Counted from the first letter of the stretch, positions 56,200 to 63,717 are shown. The stretch is 64,000 nucleotides of DNA from Thermoproteota archaeon (GCA_027491415.1 JAOZFH010000056.1:1-64000); one strand, 5' to 3'. Notes: a model not told the origin generated them from the sequence alone. Program-made: numbers and translations.

Positions 56200-56589
56200 A
56201 TGTATGCCCGTAAGAGAAGGCCGAAGAGGCACAGTTGGAGGGCCCGAGCCAGACCCAGGATGGAACTTCCATTCTCAGCAAGGATCGTGCTGATTGAGGG
56301 GATCTATGGGGCCACAGTGGGGGGGTTGGCGATCGGAGCAGGCCTCCTGATAGGCGAGTTCGGGGTGTGGGCGGCTATCCTATGGATGCTTAGCGCTGAG
56401 AGCATCATGCGTCTGTTCTACGGTCTGATGATCCTGATTTCTGGATTAATACTCTCGATTCCAATTGCGCAGAGAAGGCGGGTCAGGTCGGTGATCGCGA
56501 TCATAGTTGCCGCCTCGCTCTGGATCCTCATCTCAAGGCACTACGGATTTCACCCGATCTACTCTCTGTTTGGCCCCCTGCCCTACTGA
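56200..56589 (+). CDS. Small membrane protein of unknown function
   Basis: 130 residues. A very basic N-terminus (MYARKRRPKRHSWRARARPR) precedes about four hydrophobic helices (~28-50, ~52-70, ~72-88, ~95-112), with arginines QRRRVR on the cytoplasmic side. No family recognised. ATG 56200 has GGGGGGAGA upstream and lies 2 bases after pyrH, so the two are co-translated from one message. The frame extends upstream inside pyrH, but that part has no sense. Confidence 0.65.
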   Translation: MYARKRRPKRHSWRARARPRMELPFSARIVLIEGIYGATVGGLAIGAGLLIGEFGVWAAILWMLSAESIMRLFYGLMILISGLILSIPIAQRRRVRSVIAIIVAASLWILISRHYGFHPIYSLFGPLPY

Positions 56590-56625
56590 AGCTCGGAAAA
56601 CAGAGGATACCGTAATGAAATAGGA

Positions 56626-56703
56626 TGGTGCTCCGGCCGGGATTTGAACCCGGGTCTGGGGCTCGAGAGGCCCCTATGCTTGGCCTGGCTACACCACCGG
56701 AGC
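56626..56703 (-). tRNA. tRNA-Glu(CUC)
   Basis: Acceptor GCTCCGG/CCGGAGC, anticodon stem GGGGC/GCCCC around loop CTCTCGA (anticodon CTC), 4-base variable loop, T arm CCGGG-TTCAAAT-CCCGG, discriminator A, encoded CCA. No intron. It shares its anticodon stem and T arm with tRNA-Gly(UCC) at 39138-39230. Confidence 0.95.
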
Positions 56704-56726
56704 CCGACTTCGTCGGGAGAGGGAGG

Positions 56727-56736
56727 CTATATAAAA
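56727..56736 (+). promoter_or_regulatory. TATA box of the AK6 gene
   Basis: GCTATATAAA lies ~30 bases before TTG 56762. It argues that transcription starts after the upstream in-frame TTG 56738 and so decides the start codon. Confidence 0.5.
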
Positions 56737-56761
56737 ATTGAGCCTCCCCGCGGCCCCGAAC

Positions 56762-57331
56762 TTGCCAGTAATTCTAGTCACGGGAGTTCCCGGGTCTGGG
56801 AAGAGCACGGTCTCTAGGATACTAGCTGAGAAACTCGGTGGTGAAGTCATCGAAGTCAACGTATTCGCTATTGAGAAGGGGCTGGTCGTCGGGGCTGATG
56901 AGGACAGAGGGGTTCATATACTCGATATTGATGGTCTGAGAACCGCTCTCCGTCGAGAACTCTCAGAGAGGGAGGGGTGGGTGATCGTCTCCACGACCTA
57001 CCCGGAGGCGGTACCGGCAGATCATGTGAGCTTCGTCGTTGTTCTGAGGTGCGATCCGGAGGAGCTCGCGGGGAGGCTCCTTAGTAGGAAGTACGAGAAG
57101 CCCAAGGTCATTGAGAACTTAGAGGCTGAGATCGTGGACTTCTGCGGAACGTCTGCCAGACACCACCTCCCAGGAAAGCCGTTGCTGGAGGTAGATACCT
57201 CGCGAATTTCCCCGGAGGAGGTGGCCGACGGGATCTTGGAGGCGATTCGGAAGGGGGTTGTCCAGAGTCAGCCGATTCGCTGGCCGAGGGGCCCGCTGGT
57301 GATCCAGAGGCTTAAGGCGAGGGATCCATAA
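56762..57331 (+). CDS. AK6/Fap7-type adenylate kinase (ribosome assembly NTPase)
   Basis: About 189 residues. It starts PVILVTGVPGSGKSTVSRIL (P-loop at ~7-15), then a core ending GLVVGADEDRGVHILDIDGLR, then VVLRCDPEELAGRLLSRKYEKPKVIENLEAEI, typical of the AK6/hCINAP/Fap7 group that acts as adenylate kinase and in 18S/16S rRNA end maturation. I take TTG 56762 because the TATA element at 56727-56736 would start transcription beyond TTG 56738, and homologues begin directly with the P-loop strand. The C-terminal ~20 residues are basic and not conserved. Confidence 0.88.
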   Translation: MPVILVTGVPGSGKSTVSRILAEKLGGEVIEVNVFAIEKGLVVGADEDRGVHILDIDGLRTALRRELSEREGWVIVSTTYPEAVPADHVSFVVVLRCDPEELAGRLLSRKYEKPKVIENLEAEIVDFCGTSARHHLPGKPLLEVDTSRISPEEVADGILEAIRKGVVQSQPIRWPRGPLVIQRLKARDP

Positions 57332-57339
57332 GCTTGGAA

Positions 57340-59025
57340 TCAATTCCTCCACTCCAGCGTGTGAAACGAGGGGGCCTTTTGAGCGAGAATGGTGAGTTCT
57401 CTATCCGTTATAGGTGTGGCTTCGACTGAGGGCGGAGCCACCGTACACCTCACTGGAGCGGGTCTGCCCTCCATGATCACGACGGCTTCACCTGGTCTGA
57501 GGGTGAAGATAGCGCTTGCTGGATCGTTCTCACCATCCTTCAGGGGGGAGAGGAGGGGTTTCAGGATTTGAAAATCTCTGGGGGATCCAAGTGCGTGGAT
57601 CACCTTTATGGCCGAGTTCCTCATGGCGCTTCTCGAGAGGGCGTGGGGGGCCTGAGTCACTATCATCATGCCCACCCCAAACTTCCTCAGTTCCCCAAGC
57701 ATCTTGTCAGTTACCGTAGCGCCCCTCTCATCTGAGATCGTGGGTAGGACGCGCTCTCCCTCTTCGACCAGCACCACCTGCCGGAGCGGAGATCCGAGTC
57801 CCCACGCCCTTGCGCTGTCGTAGACCCTCTTCAGGATCACATGAACTAGGAGGTCCCTTACCGTATCGGACTCTACGCTCCCTAGAAGTATGGAGGTTGG
57901 CCTGTCCAGCTGGCTGACGTTAGGAAATCTCTCAACCAGAAGATGGGCTCTCCCCTCTCCTTCGACGAGAGGCTCCAGCTTCCTTAGAAGCGCCAGCTTG
58001 CTCTCCATCTCCGGCCCACTTCTCTCCCTGTATTCGGATACCTCGTCCATCAAATCGGCCAACGTTGGGTCTTCTCCTAGACTCGCCCTCAGGGCGCTTG
58101 AGAGGCACCTATGGACTATGAAAGTCTGGGAGGGGGTGAGGCTGAGGGCATCTCGTAAAACCTCTACGTACATGTCGGCCCCCTGCGGATTTGATGCGAT
58201 CCCCCAGAGGACGTTCAGGGAAGGGCCACCGGAGGCGCCGACGACAGATCCTCCTAACCTCGTCACAATACCAGTGTATTCGTTGTGGTGATCCAGTACC
58301 AAAAATGGGATGCCGTAGTCAGACCACAGTCTCTCACATATAGCCATCGCAGTGGTTGACTTTCCAGAACCAGTCCTCCCCATTAGGAGGATGTGTTTAG
58401 AGATCAGGTTCACCGGCAGCCTTACAGGCCTTCTCCCACCATCATACCCAAGGAGCACTGCCGGCGAGCGCTTGCCCACCTCGACACTGGGCAGCCTGAG
58501 CCTCGGGGTAGAGGGAGTCCCGGACTTGCGTCCATAAGTCAAAAGATCAGGCCAAGTCCGCCTACCCATGTCAACAACTTCAAGGTCGCGTCCAAGTACG
58601 CTTCGAAGGGCGGACAGGGCCGCCTTGGCTGAGATGGCTCCCTTTTCCCCGCGCTCAGCTACGGCAAGAATAGGGGCCGACGGGCCGGATGAACCCAAGC
58701 GCTGGAGGAGGTGTCCTTCTAGCCCTGTTGCCTCCAGAACCTGGTGAATGAGGGTAACGTCCACTTCGGCCTTACTTCGGGAGTCCTTGGGTGTGAGGAC
58801 GTATGCATGAAGGTCCGCCTCCTGACCGCGGAGTCTAGACCTAGCGAGTAGTGCCAAGATTCCGGTAATTAGAGCTGTGGGCAGCAATATGGGCACGACC
58901 GACAGCAGCGTCTCGGAAGAAAGGCCCCAAGAGAGTTGAACACCGCGTGCCAGCTTTTTCCGCAGCTCGTTGACCACCACCAAGGCCACGAGAAGGTACG
59001 GAATATTTTTGCCTCTCTCAGGCAA
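57340..59025 (-). CDS. Membrane-anchored HerA/VirB4-like ATPase
   Basis: 561 residues. Two membrane helices at the N-terminus (~8-20 and ~40-62) are followed by a soluble linker domain (~70-195). The HerA/FtsK-superfamily motor then has Walker A LLMGRTGSGKSTTA (~213-226), HerA motif LVLDHHNEYTG (~242-252; HerA usually D-GEY), Walker B VVLVEEGERVL (~417-427), and sensor MMIVTQAPHALSRSAMRNS (~453-471) ending with the conserved 'ik' helix. HerA-like motors pump DNA; membrane forms occur in conjugation and surface systems. No conjugation genes are nearby. TTG 59025 overlaps the TFB-like gene by 8 bases. Confidence 0.82.
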   Translation of the reverse strand: MPERGKNIPYLLVALVVVNELRKKLARGVQLSWGLSSETLLSVVPILLPTALITGILALLARSRLRGQEADLHAYVLTPKDSRSKAEVDVTLIHQVLEATGLEGHLLQRLGSSGPSAPILAVAERGEKGAISAKAALSALRSVLGRDLEVVDMGRRTWPDLLTYGRKSGTPSTPRLRLPSVEVGKRSPAVLLGYDGGRRPVRLPVNLISKHILLMGRTGSGKSTTAMAICERLWSDYGIPFLVLDHHNEYTGIVTRLGGSVVGASGGPSLNVLWGIASNPQGADMYVEVLRDALSLTPSQTFIVHRCLSSALRASLGEDPTLADLMDEVSEYRERSGPEMESKLALLRKLEPLVEGEGRAHLLVERFPNVSQLDRPTSILLGSVESDTVRDLLVHVILKRVYDSARAWGLGSPLRQVVLVEEGERVLPTISDERGATVTDKMLGELRKFGVGMMIVTQAPHALSRSAMRNSAIKVIHALGSPRDFQILKPLLSPLKDGENDPASAIFTLRPGEAVVIMEGRPAPVRCTVAPPSVEATPITDRELTILAQKAPSFHTLEWRN

Positions 59026-59776
59026 ATCTGGCCACCTCCAACCCCTGCAGGAGGAGTTTAGTCCGCCTTCTCAGCGCCGAGGAGCTCACGCCTGCGGCGC
59101 GTGCCACCCTCTCCTGTGTTATGAACCTCAATCCCAGAGTCCTAGCCGTGAGCCACACGGTCGCCGCTGCCGTGACTGCCGGGCTCTTGCCGGCGAGTTC
59201 CAACCTCGTGACCTTGCCCGTCACCTTAAGCAGCTCGAGTGACTTCACGTGGAGCCTGTCAAGAGCGACGCCCCAATGTTCGCCGAAAAGGTCGCACAAG
59301 ATAGATTGAAGGGCGGGATCCCGCTTGAGGTGGGATACTATGGAGGATATGTATTGCCTCACCGACCTGCTGTCGATTACGGGTGACCTGCAAGCCGAAG
59401 ATACCTCACCCACCATGATCGCAAGCTTCTTGGGGCTTACCCTGAGCCCCACGCTGGCGGCAGCCTGTGAAACGGTCTTCAGTGTTAACGGAGTCCCGAG
59501 AATTCTGCTTGCCACGACCAGAGACGCCAAGTAGAGGTACCCCTTCCTCCTCCTGTGGAGGCTTTTTGGTAAGCCCGAGATAATCGCCTTAACCAGGTCC
59601 AAAAGTCGCGGAGGTGCGTCCAGCTCGCTTACTACCTCAGAGAGCCACCGGGGTAAGTGTTCTCTTCTCCCCCAAGCGAGGGGGTAGTGGTTTGCTAGGT
59701 CAGAGTAACTTACGTAGGGATCTACGGAGGACGACGGTTGCCACTCGCAGGCCGATGGAGGCAAGTCCCCCTCCAT
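59018..59776 (-). CDS. TFB-like double-cyclin protein lacking the zinc ribbon
   Basis: 252 residues made of two cyclin-fold repeats. Repeat 1 (~50-125) contains KGYLYLASLVVASRILG. Repeat 2 (~150-245) contains SPAVTAAATVWLTARTLGL and the helix-turn-helix TQERVARAAGVSSSALRRRT, almost superposable on the TFB segment TQRELAQAAGVTEVTVRNRY at 10880-11875. The N-terminal ~45 residues have a single Cys and no zinc ribbon or B-reader, so it cannot recruit polymerase as TFB does. It could be a regulator competing with or adapting TFB. ATG 59776 follows an AT-rich promoter. Operonic with the membrane HerA ATPase. Confidence 0.75.
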   Translation of the reverse strand: MEGDLPPSACEWQPSSSVDPYVSYSDLANHYPLAWGRREHLPRWLSEVVSELDAPPRLLDLVKAIISGLPKSLHRRRKGYLYLASLVVASRILGTPLTLKTVSQAAASVGLRVSPKKLAIMVGEVSSACRSPVIDSRSVRQYISSIVSHLKRDPALQSILCDLFGEHWGVALDRLHVKSLELLKVTGKVTRLELAGKSPAVTAAATVWLTARTLGLRFITQERVARAAGVSSSALRRRTKLLLQGLEVARFA

Positions 59777-59852
59777 GTTGACGGAATTGAGAAATATTAG
59801 TGTGAATTATGGAGAAAAAATTTAGGAAAATTTCTCAAAAGTTTCCTGCGAG
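59777..59852 (-). promoter_or_regulatory. AT-rich terminator/promoter region between the Rpb8-like gene and the TFB-like gene
   Basis: A 76-base gap of roughly 70% A+T. Read on the minus strand it contains several oligo-T runs (ACTTTTG, AAATTTTCC, AAATTTTTTCTCC) expected to terminate the upstream transcript, followed by ACTAATATTTCTC as a TATA-like element ~20 bases before the TFB-like ATG. GAGAAA-type inverted segments are also present. Confidence 0.45.
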
Positions 59853-60221
59853 TCAGGGGCTCGCGCTGACGATGTCTCTCAGCAGAAAGTAGACCTCGGC
59901 CCCCCTAGAGAAATTGGCCAGATCCGCCATTCGACCCTTAAGCTCCAGGATCACCAGTAGGCCGTATGCTGACGCTCGAAGGGAGTTCTCGTCAGACCGG
60001 TAGACCACAGTATTCATTAGAAGATCCCCTTCACTGGTGGTGGGCTTCTCCTCCACCAAAAGGGCCTCTCCCTCATATCCCTCTGATAGTCTTCGGGCAA
60101 GACCGAGTGGGACCTCGATCGAAAGGGCTCCCTCCACAGGGGACTCAACCGAGAACCTCAGAGTAGCTACTCCACCGACTGGATCTTCTTTCCTCTCAAC
60201 TAGCTTGACGTGGAGCTTCAT
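59853..60221 (-). CDS. rpoG: Probable RNA polymerase subunit G (Rpb8 homologue)
   Basis: 122 residues, beta-rich. The segment RASAYGLLVILELKG matches the Rpb8/RpoG hallmark (Y-G-L-L-V strand), and the end ANFSRGAEVYFLLRDI matches the terminal VYF(L/C)LR strand of Sulfolobus RpoG. The strand-rich N-terminal half (LHVKLVERKED ... TLRFSVESP) fits the OB-like fold. Rpb8 is known in crenarchaea and korarchaea. Similarity is short, so this is a probable rather than certain call. ATG 60221 start. Next gene downstream is the TFB-like protein, which strengthens a transcription theme. Confidence 0.55.
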   Translation of the reverse strand: MKLHVKLVERKEDPVGGVATLRFSVESPVEGALSIEVPLGLARRLSEGYEGEALLVEEKPTTSEGDLLMNTVVYRSDENSLRASAYGLLVILELKGRMADLANFSRGAEVYFLLRDIVSASP

Positions 60222-60301
60222 CGTCAGCTCACTTCTCCCTCTGGACTAAAAGTTATTCGCCAGAAGAAACCGTTAGTCTGTTCAGGGCCCTGAAGATTGA
60301 G

Positions 60302-60616
60302 ATGCGGGATCAGCGTCTAGACGACCTACTCTGGGCCCACCTATCATTCAAGAGAAAGCTCCGAGCAGAGCTACTGGGGAACGCCGGCTCCTTAGACCTG
60401 CAATCTATCCTTGAAATGGCATTAATCGTAGCAGAGGCGGCGTCCTACGTTCTTGCCGACAGGGAAAGGGTGCAGGAGATTCTGAGGAGGGTGAAGGAAC
60501 TCGCGCACTCTACGGGAGATGACGTTGAGGATGAGGCCATCCGGCTCTCTAGGGCCCTAACGAGGGTGGTGAACCAAGCCGTTGAGGCGGCGATGGGGGC
60601 GTCTAGATGGCCCTAA
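60302..60616 (+). CDS. Small helical protein of unknown function
   Basis: 104 residues, predicted entirely helical: LLWAHLSFKRKLRAELLG, ILEMALIVAEAASYVLA, RERVQEILRRVKELAHS, then EAIRLSRALTRVVNQAVEAA. No motif or family recognised. ATG 60302 follows a TATA-like ACTAAAAGTTATT (60244-60256), so it has its own promoter, divergent from the Rpb8-like gene. It ends three bases before the convergent PRC-barrel gene. Confidence 0.55.
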   Translation: MRDQRLDDLLWAHLSFKRKLRAELLGNAGSLDLQSILEMALIVAEAASYVLADRERVQEILRRVKELAHSTGDDVEDEAIRLSRALTRVVNQAVEAAMGASRWP

Positions 60617-60619
60617 GGG

Positions 60620-60904
60620 TTACTCCCCCTTCGTCGCTATGTAGAGTTTTAGAAGGCGCTCGTCGACGACTATCATCTCGCGAATGTACTTCACCGTTGA
60701 GTAGGGGATGAGGACGTATCCCTCTCGATCCCTCTTCAGCTTCTTGGTCAGAGAGCCGGCCGCTCCCTTTGCCTCCTCCACGACGAGGGAGATCGCCTTA
60801 CCCGACAGCTCGTCGACAACCAGGTCGACGAGTTCTCCGAGCACGAGACCCCTATCCGTAATGACCCCCCGACCTCCCAATCTGCTGACGGAGTACCTGG
60901 CCAC
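60620..60904 (-). CDS. PRC-barrel domain protein
   Basis: About 94 residues of a single PRC barrel: ARYSVSRLGGRGVITDRG, LVLGELVDLVVDELSGKAI and GYVLIPYSTVKYIREMIVVDE. PRC barrels occur in RimM and in small archaeal proteins of unknown role, often regulating or scaffolding. I use GTG 60904 (GGGAGGT ten bases upstream) because the longer frame would begin inside tRNA-Val(GAC) and encode low-complexity sequence. It is directly downstream of that tRNA on the same strand. Confidence 0.8.
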   Translation of the reverse strand: MARYSVSRLGGRGVITDRGLVLGELVDLVVDELSGKAISLVVEEAKGAAGSLTKKLKRDREGYVLIPYSTVKYIREMIVVDERLLKLYIATKGE

Positions 60905-60945
60905 GGACCCGTTACCTCCCGATCCCCGATCAGGGTTAACTCTGA

Positions 60946-61021
60946 TGGTGGGCCGGGTGGGACTCGAACCCACGACCTCCGCCTCGTCAAGGCGGCGTCA
61001 TAGCCGCTAGACCACCGGCCC
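60946..61021 (-). tRNA. tRNA-Val(GAC)
   Basis: Acceptor GGGCCGG/CCGGCCC, anticodon stem CCGCC/GGCGG with loop TTGACGA (anticodon GAC), T arm GTGGG-TTCGAGT-CCCAC, discriminator A, encoded CCA. It differs from tRNA-Val(CAC) only at loop positions 32, 34, 37 and 38. Confidence 0.97.
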
Positions 61022-61056
61022 AGCGGTTGGACCGGGGATCAGGCGAATAATAAACG

Positions 61057-61296
61057 TTAGGGGGGTCGGAGATCGGCCACCTCCAAGAGATCCTCTATTA
61101 AGGCCAGGGACCTCAAAAGTGAGTTCAGCTCCGCACGCAGCCTTCTAGGAGAGTCAGAGAATAGGACAAACGTCAGCAAGCCCTGTTCAACCGAAGGTCT
61201 GGGCAGGAAGTGGTCTGGAGAGAGGACCCCCAGGATCAGCGCGGCTACGTGAGGAGGCGCTTTCACGAATAACTTAGCGGAGTACCTTCCGGTCAT
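61057..61296 (-). CDS. pcc1: KEOPS complex subunit Pcc1
   Basis: 79 residues. Pcc1 features: AALILGVLSPDHFLPRP (the Pcc1 'iyxsLxPe' helix end), LLTFVLFSDSPRRLRAELNS and LLRSLALIEDLLEV at the end. Pcc1 dimerises within KEOPS, which makes t6A in tRNA. ATG 61296, four bases after the Brix gene. This is the usual last gene of the archaeal exosome/Brix operon, which supports the call. Confidence 0.8.
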   Translation of the reverse strand: MTGRYSAKLFVKAPPHVAALILGVLSPDHFLPRPSVEQGLLTFVLFSDSPRRLRAELNSLLRSLALIEDLLEVADLRPP

Positions 61297-61300
61297 AACG

Positions 61301-61864
61301 TCACCCGGGCTTCACGACCGCGCGGAGGAAGAGTCTGGGACCGACTTCCCTCGACCCCCTCGCCCCGGTCAGGTAGAAGCTCGCGGTGGGACGGGAATTA
61401 ATCCTCCTGATCCAAAGGACAACATCCGAGTCTGGGAGGTCTCTCTCCTCATTTGCCGCGGCGACTGCATTCACTCCCAGCCCTGACGCGAGGGCTGAGG
61501 CGTATTCGCCGTGTTCTTCACTCTCCTGGTAGGCAACCGCGAGGTCCAGAACCCTGGGGACTCTCTCAGGCTTCTTGCGGTACAGCTCCCTCCTAAGGGT
61601 CACCCCCTCCAGCAGGACGTGGGCTGCAGTCGGCCTGATCGCGACAACCGACGCCTCGTAGAACCTCAGTCCGCCCGGGTTCCCCTTCCTCTCGGTGACC
61701 ACGAGCACCCTACTGAGTCCCTGCCTGAGGGCCTCCAACCTGAGGTCGTCAAGGCTCTTTTTGCCGCGGTTCACTCGGACGGCCCTGGGTATCACGTGAG
61801 AGAGGTCTCGAATGAACGCCCGAGTTCTCTGAGAGGGGTCCCTAGAGGTCGTGATTAGGATCAA
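61301..61864 (-). CDS. Brix-domain ribosome-biogenesis protein
   Basis: 187 residues matching archaeal Imp4/Brix proteins: the opening LITTSRDPSQRTRAFIRDL, then VNRGKKSLDDLRLEAL and VVTERKGNPGGLRFYE, with the sigma70-like RNA-binding pattern of the Brix fold. It acts in rRNA processing or assembly. TTG 61864. In many archaea rpoP precedes this gene; here that slot holds only 12 bases. Confidence 0.88.
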   Translation of the reverse strand: MILITTSRDPSQRTRAFIRDLSHVIPRAVRVNRGKKSLDDLRLEALRQGLSRVLVVTERKGNPGGLRFYEASVVAIRPTAAHVLLEGVTLRRELYRKKPERVPRVLDLAVAYQESEEHGEYASALASGLGVNAVAAANEERDLPDSDVVLWIRRINSRPTASFYLTGARGSREVGPRLFLRAVVKPG

Positions 61865-61876
61865 GAGGGACCCGCC

Positions 61877-62137
61877 TCAGCGTCCAGTCACCCTAGCAAG
61901 CCCGGCCTCAGCTGTCGTGGACACTGAGGTCCTCGGTTCCCACGCGCCTCCGGCGAACTCAAACCCGCACTTCTTGCACTTCCAAATCCCCAGCCTGATC
62001 CTACGCAGGGCCTCGGCCCCGCACCTGGGGCACTTGTACTTGGCCTTGCTCTTGGCCAAGACCGCCTCGTACTGCCGCCTAATCCTCAATCCGTACCTAG
62101 GCGTCCTCAGCTTCGCCATAGGGGGTCTCTTGGTCAC
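61877..62137 (-). CDS. rpl37ae: Ribosomal protein L37Ae
   Basis: 86 residues. TPRYGLRIRRQYEAVLAKSK and the zinc ribbon YKCPRCGAEALRRIRLGIWKC/KKCGFEFAGGAW are diagnostic of L37Ae, a large-subunit zinc protein. GTG 62137 is the first start; ATG 62119 (MAKLRTPRYG) is equally plausible. It lies between rrp42 and brix, its normal archaeal location. Confidence 0.95.
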   Translation of the reverse strand: MTKRPPMAKLRTPRYGLRIRRQYEAVLAKSKAKYKCPRCGAEALRRIRLGIWKCKKCGFEFAGGAWEPRTSVSTTAEAGLARVTGR

Positions 62138-62138
62138 C

Positions 62139-62957
62139 TCAGACCAACCCTCCCTGCTCCCTGAGTATCCCCTCCACCTCTGAGTACTTGGAGCGCGCTA
62201 TCGACACCGCCCTTTTAATCTCATCTACCCTGAAGGAGCCGTGCCTCTTCTGGATTGAACAGACCCTTCCTGAGGAGTCGATTGATATGGTTATGGCGGC
62301 GTCCGAGACGAGTTCCTCCTCAAGCGTGGGGTCGAGCATCAGGGCATCGCCAATCTTGATGAAGGTGAAGGTTATCGGGAGATCTCTGAGTGGGAGGTCA
62401 AACGTCTCCTCCTTCACTATCATCTCTCCGTCCTCGGTCACCTCCACGACCGGTATCCTCGTTCTGGAGAGAGCGACCAGCGAACCCAGCGCGAAGGCGT
62501 CGATTATGTTCCCGTCGTGGTCGAGGGCGTACATGTCCAAGAAGATCATGTAAACCAGCTCTCCTGACTTTATCGCGAGGGCCTCCATGTCGATGGCGTT
62601 CGATCCCCTCAGGGCCCTGTCCACGACTCTGGCCATCTCGATGGCGTTCTCGTCGGGCGGCCCCGGTTCGAACGTGGGCGAGGCCAGCGGGAGCAGTTCG
62701 ACGTTGGAGATCAGGACCCCCTTGTCTGGGGTGTCCGGGAAGGGGGTACCAACGTCAGCCTTGACGCCAACGAGCACCTGCGTGGCGCCCAAGGAGATCC
62801 AAGCCTCGCCCTCCGCCTTGGTGAAGGTACCGGGCCTGATCTTGATCTCTCGGATCTCGTCAAAGGCTCTCCCGTCCTTTCTCTGGCCGCTGGCGGCCAG
62901 CTCCCTGATGTAGTCACCTACCAGCTCGGCAGCTATCCTCTCGTCGAGCACTCTCAC
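62139..62957 (-). CDS. rrp42: Exosome complex subunit Rrp42
   Basis: 272-residue RNase PH-fold subunit. GRAFDEIREIKIRPG, GEAWISLGATQVLVGVKAD, VELLPLASPTFEPGPPDEN and DMYALDHDGNIIDAFALGSL match archaeal Rrp42, the non-catalytic partner in the hexameric Rrp41/Rrp42 ring. GTG 62957 overlaps the rrp41 stop as GTGA. Confidence 0.96.
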   Translation of the reverse strand: MRVLDERIAAELVGDYIRELAASGQRKDGRAFDEIREIKIRPGTFTKAEGEAWISLGATQVLVGVKADVGTPFPDTPDKGVLISNVELLPLASPTFEPGPPDENAIEMARVVDRALRGSNAIDMEALAIKSGELVYMIFLDMYALDHDGNIIDAFALGSLVALSRTRIPVVEVTEDGEMIVKEETFDLPLRDLPITFTFIKIGDALMLDPTLEEELVSDAAITISIDSSGRVCSIQKRHGSFRVDEIKRAVSIARSKYSEVEGILREQGGLV

Positions 62958-63712
62958 TCACCCCTCCTCAAGATCTCCAGCCTCACGGCCTCGTACGGCC
63001 TCCTCAGAGCCTCCTTCTGGACCTCGTAGATCAGATCAGCGGCCTGAGATGCGAGCTCAAGGGCCTTGTCGAACTGCTCCTGCGTCATCGGCCCGTCCAG
63101 CTGGAGGAGGGTAATCTCCTTCTCCTCCATCAGAAAGGCCACAGGGATGTCCGCGTCGCCCCACTGATCCTCGTCGTGGTTGGGGTCCACTACTACCCAG
63201 TCCCCGACGCGGCCAACTGCGACCGCCGTCACCAAGCCCCTCATCTCTATCCCGGCGTCCGCTAAGGCCAAAGAGGCCGCCGTTACGCCCGCTACCCTCG
63301 TCCCCGCGTCGGACCTCAGGATCTCAACGAACACGTCTATAGCCGTTCCCGGATATCTCTCCAAGAAGATGGAAGGTAAGAGTGCCTCTCGAATCACCTT
63401 TGAGAGTTCCACGCTCCGCCTGTCCGGACCCGGTCTCTTCCTCTCCGGAGTAGAGAAGGGAGCCATGTTGTACCTGCACCTCAGTAAGGCCCTATCTGGG
63501 AGAGTCATGTGCTTTGGGTGAACCTCCCTTGGCCCGAAGACGGCGGCGAGCACGCGATTCCCCCCCCACTCGAGGTACGCAGAGCCGTCCGCCCGGCTCA
63601 ACAAGCCAACCTGAATCTTAACGGGACGGAGGTCCAAGGGCCCCCTCCCATCGGTCCTGATACCGTCCTCGGTTATGAGGACCTCCGGCTTTTTCTCGAC
63701 GATAAGCGGCAA
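62954..63712 (-). CDS. rrp41: Exosome complex catalytic subunit Rrp41
   Basis: 252-residue RNase PH-fold phosphorolytic exonuclease. RTDGRGPLDLRPVKIQ, GSAYLEWGGNRVLAAVFGPRE, RCRYNMAPFSTPERKRPGPDRR (phosphate/RNA contacts), FVEILRSDAGTRVAGVTAASLALADAG and DEDQWGDADIPVAF (catalytic Asp region) are all present. It degrades or tails RNA 3' ends. TTG 63712, five bases after rrp4. Confidence 0.96.
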   Translation of the reverse strand: MPLIVEKKPEVLITEDGIRTDGRGPLDLRPVKIQVGLLSRADGSAYLEWGGNRVLAAVFGPREVHPKHMTLPDRALLRCRYNMAPFSTPERKRPGPDRRSVELSKVIREALLPSIFLERYPGTAIDVFVEILRSDAGTRVAGVTAASLALADAGIEMRGLVTAVAVGRVGDWVVVDPNHDEDQWGDADIPVAFLMEEKEITLLQLDGPMTQEQFDKALELASQAADLIYEVQKEALRRPYEAVRLEILRRGE

Positions 63713-63717
63713 ATCCT

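Noticed and set aside
60905-60973. N-terminal extension of the PRC-barrel protein
   Set aside because: It would start inside tRNA-Val(GAC) and encodes low-complexity residues. GTG 60904 with an SD site fits the family better.
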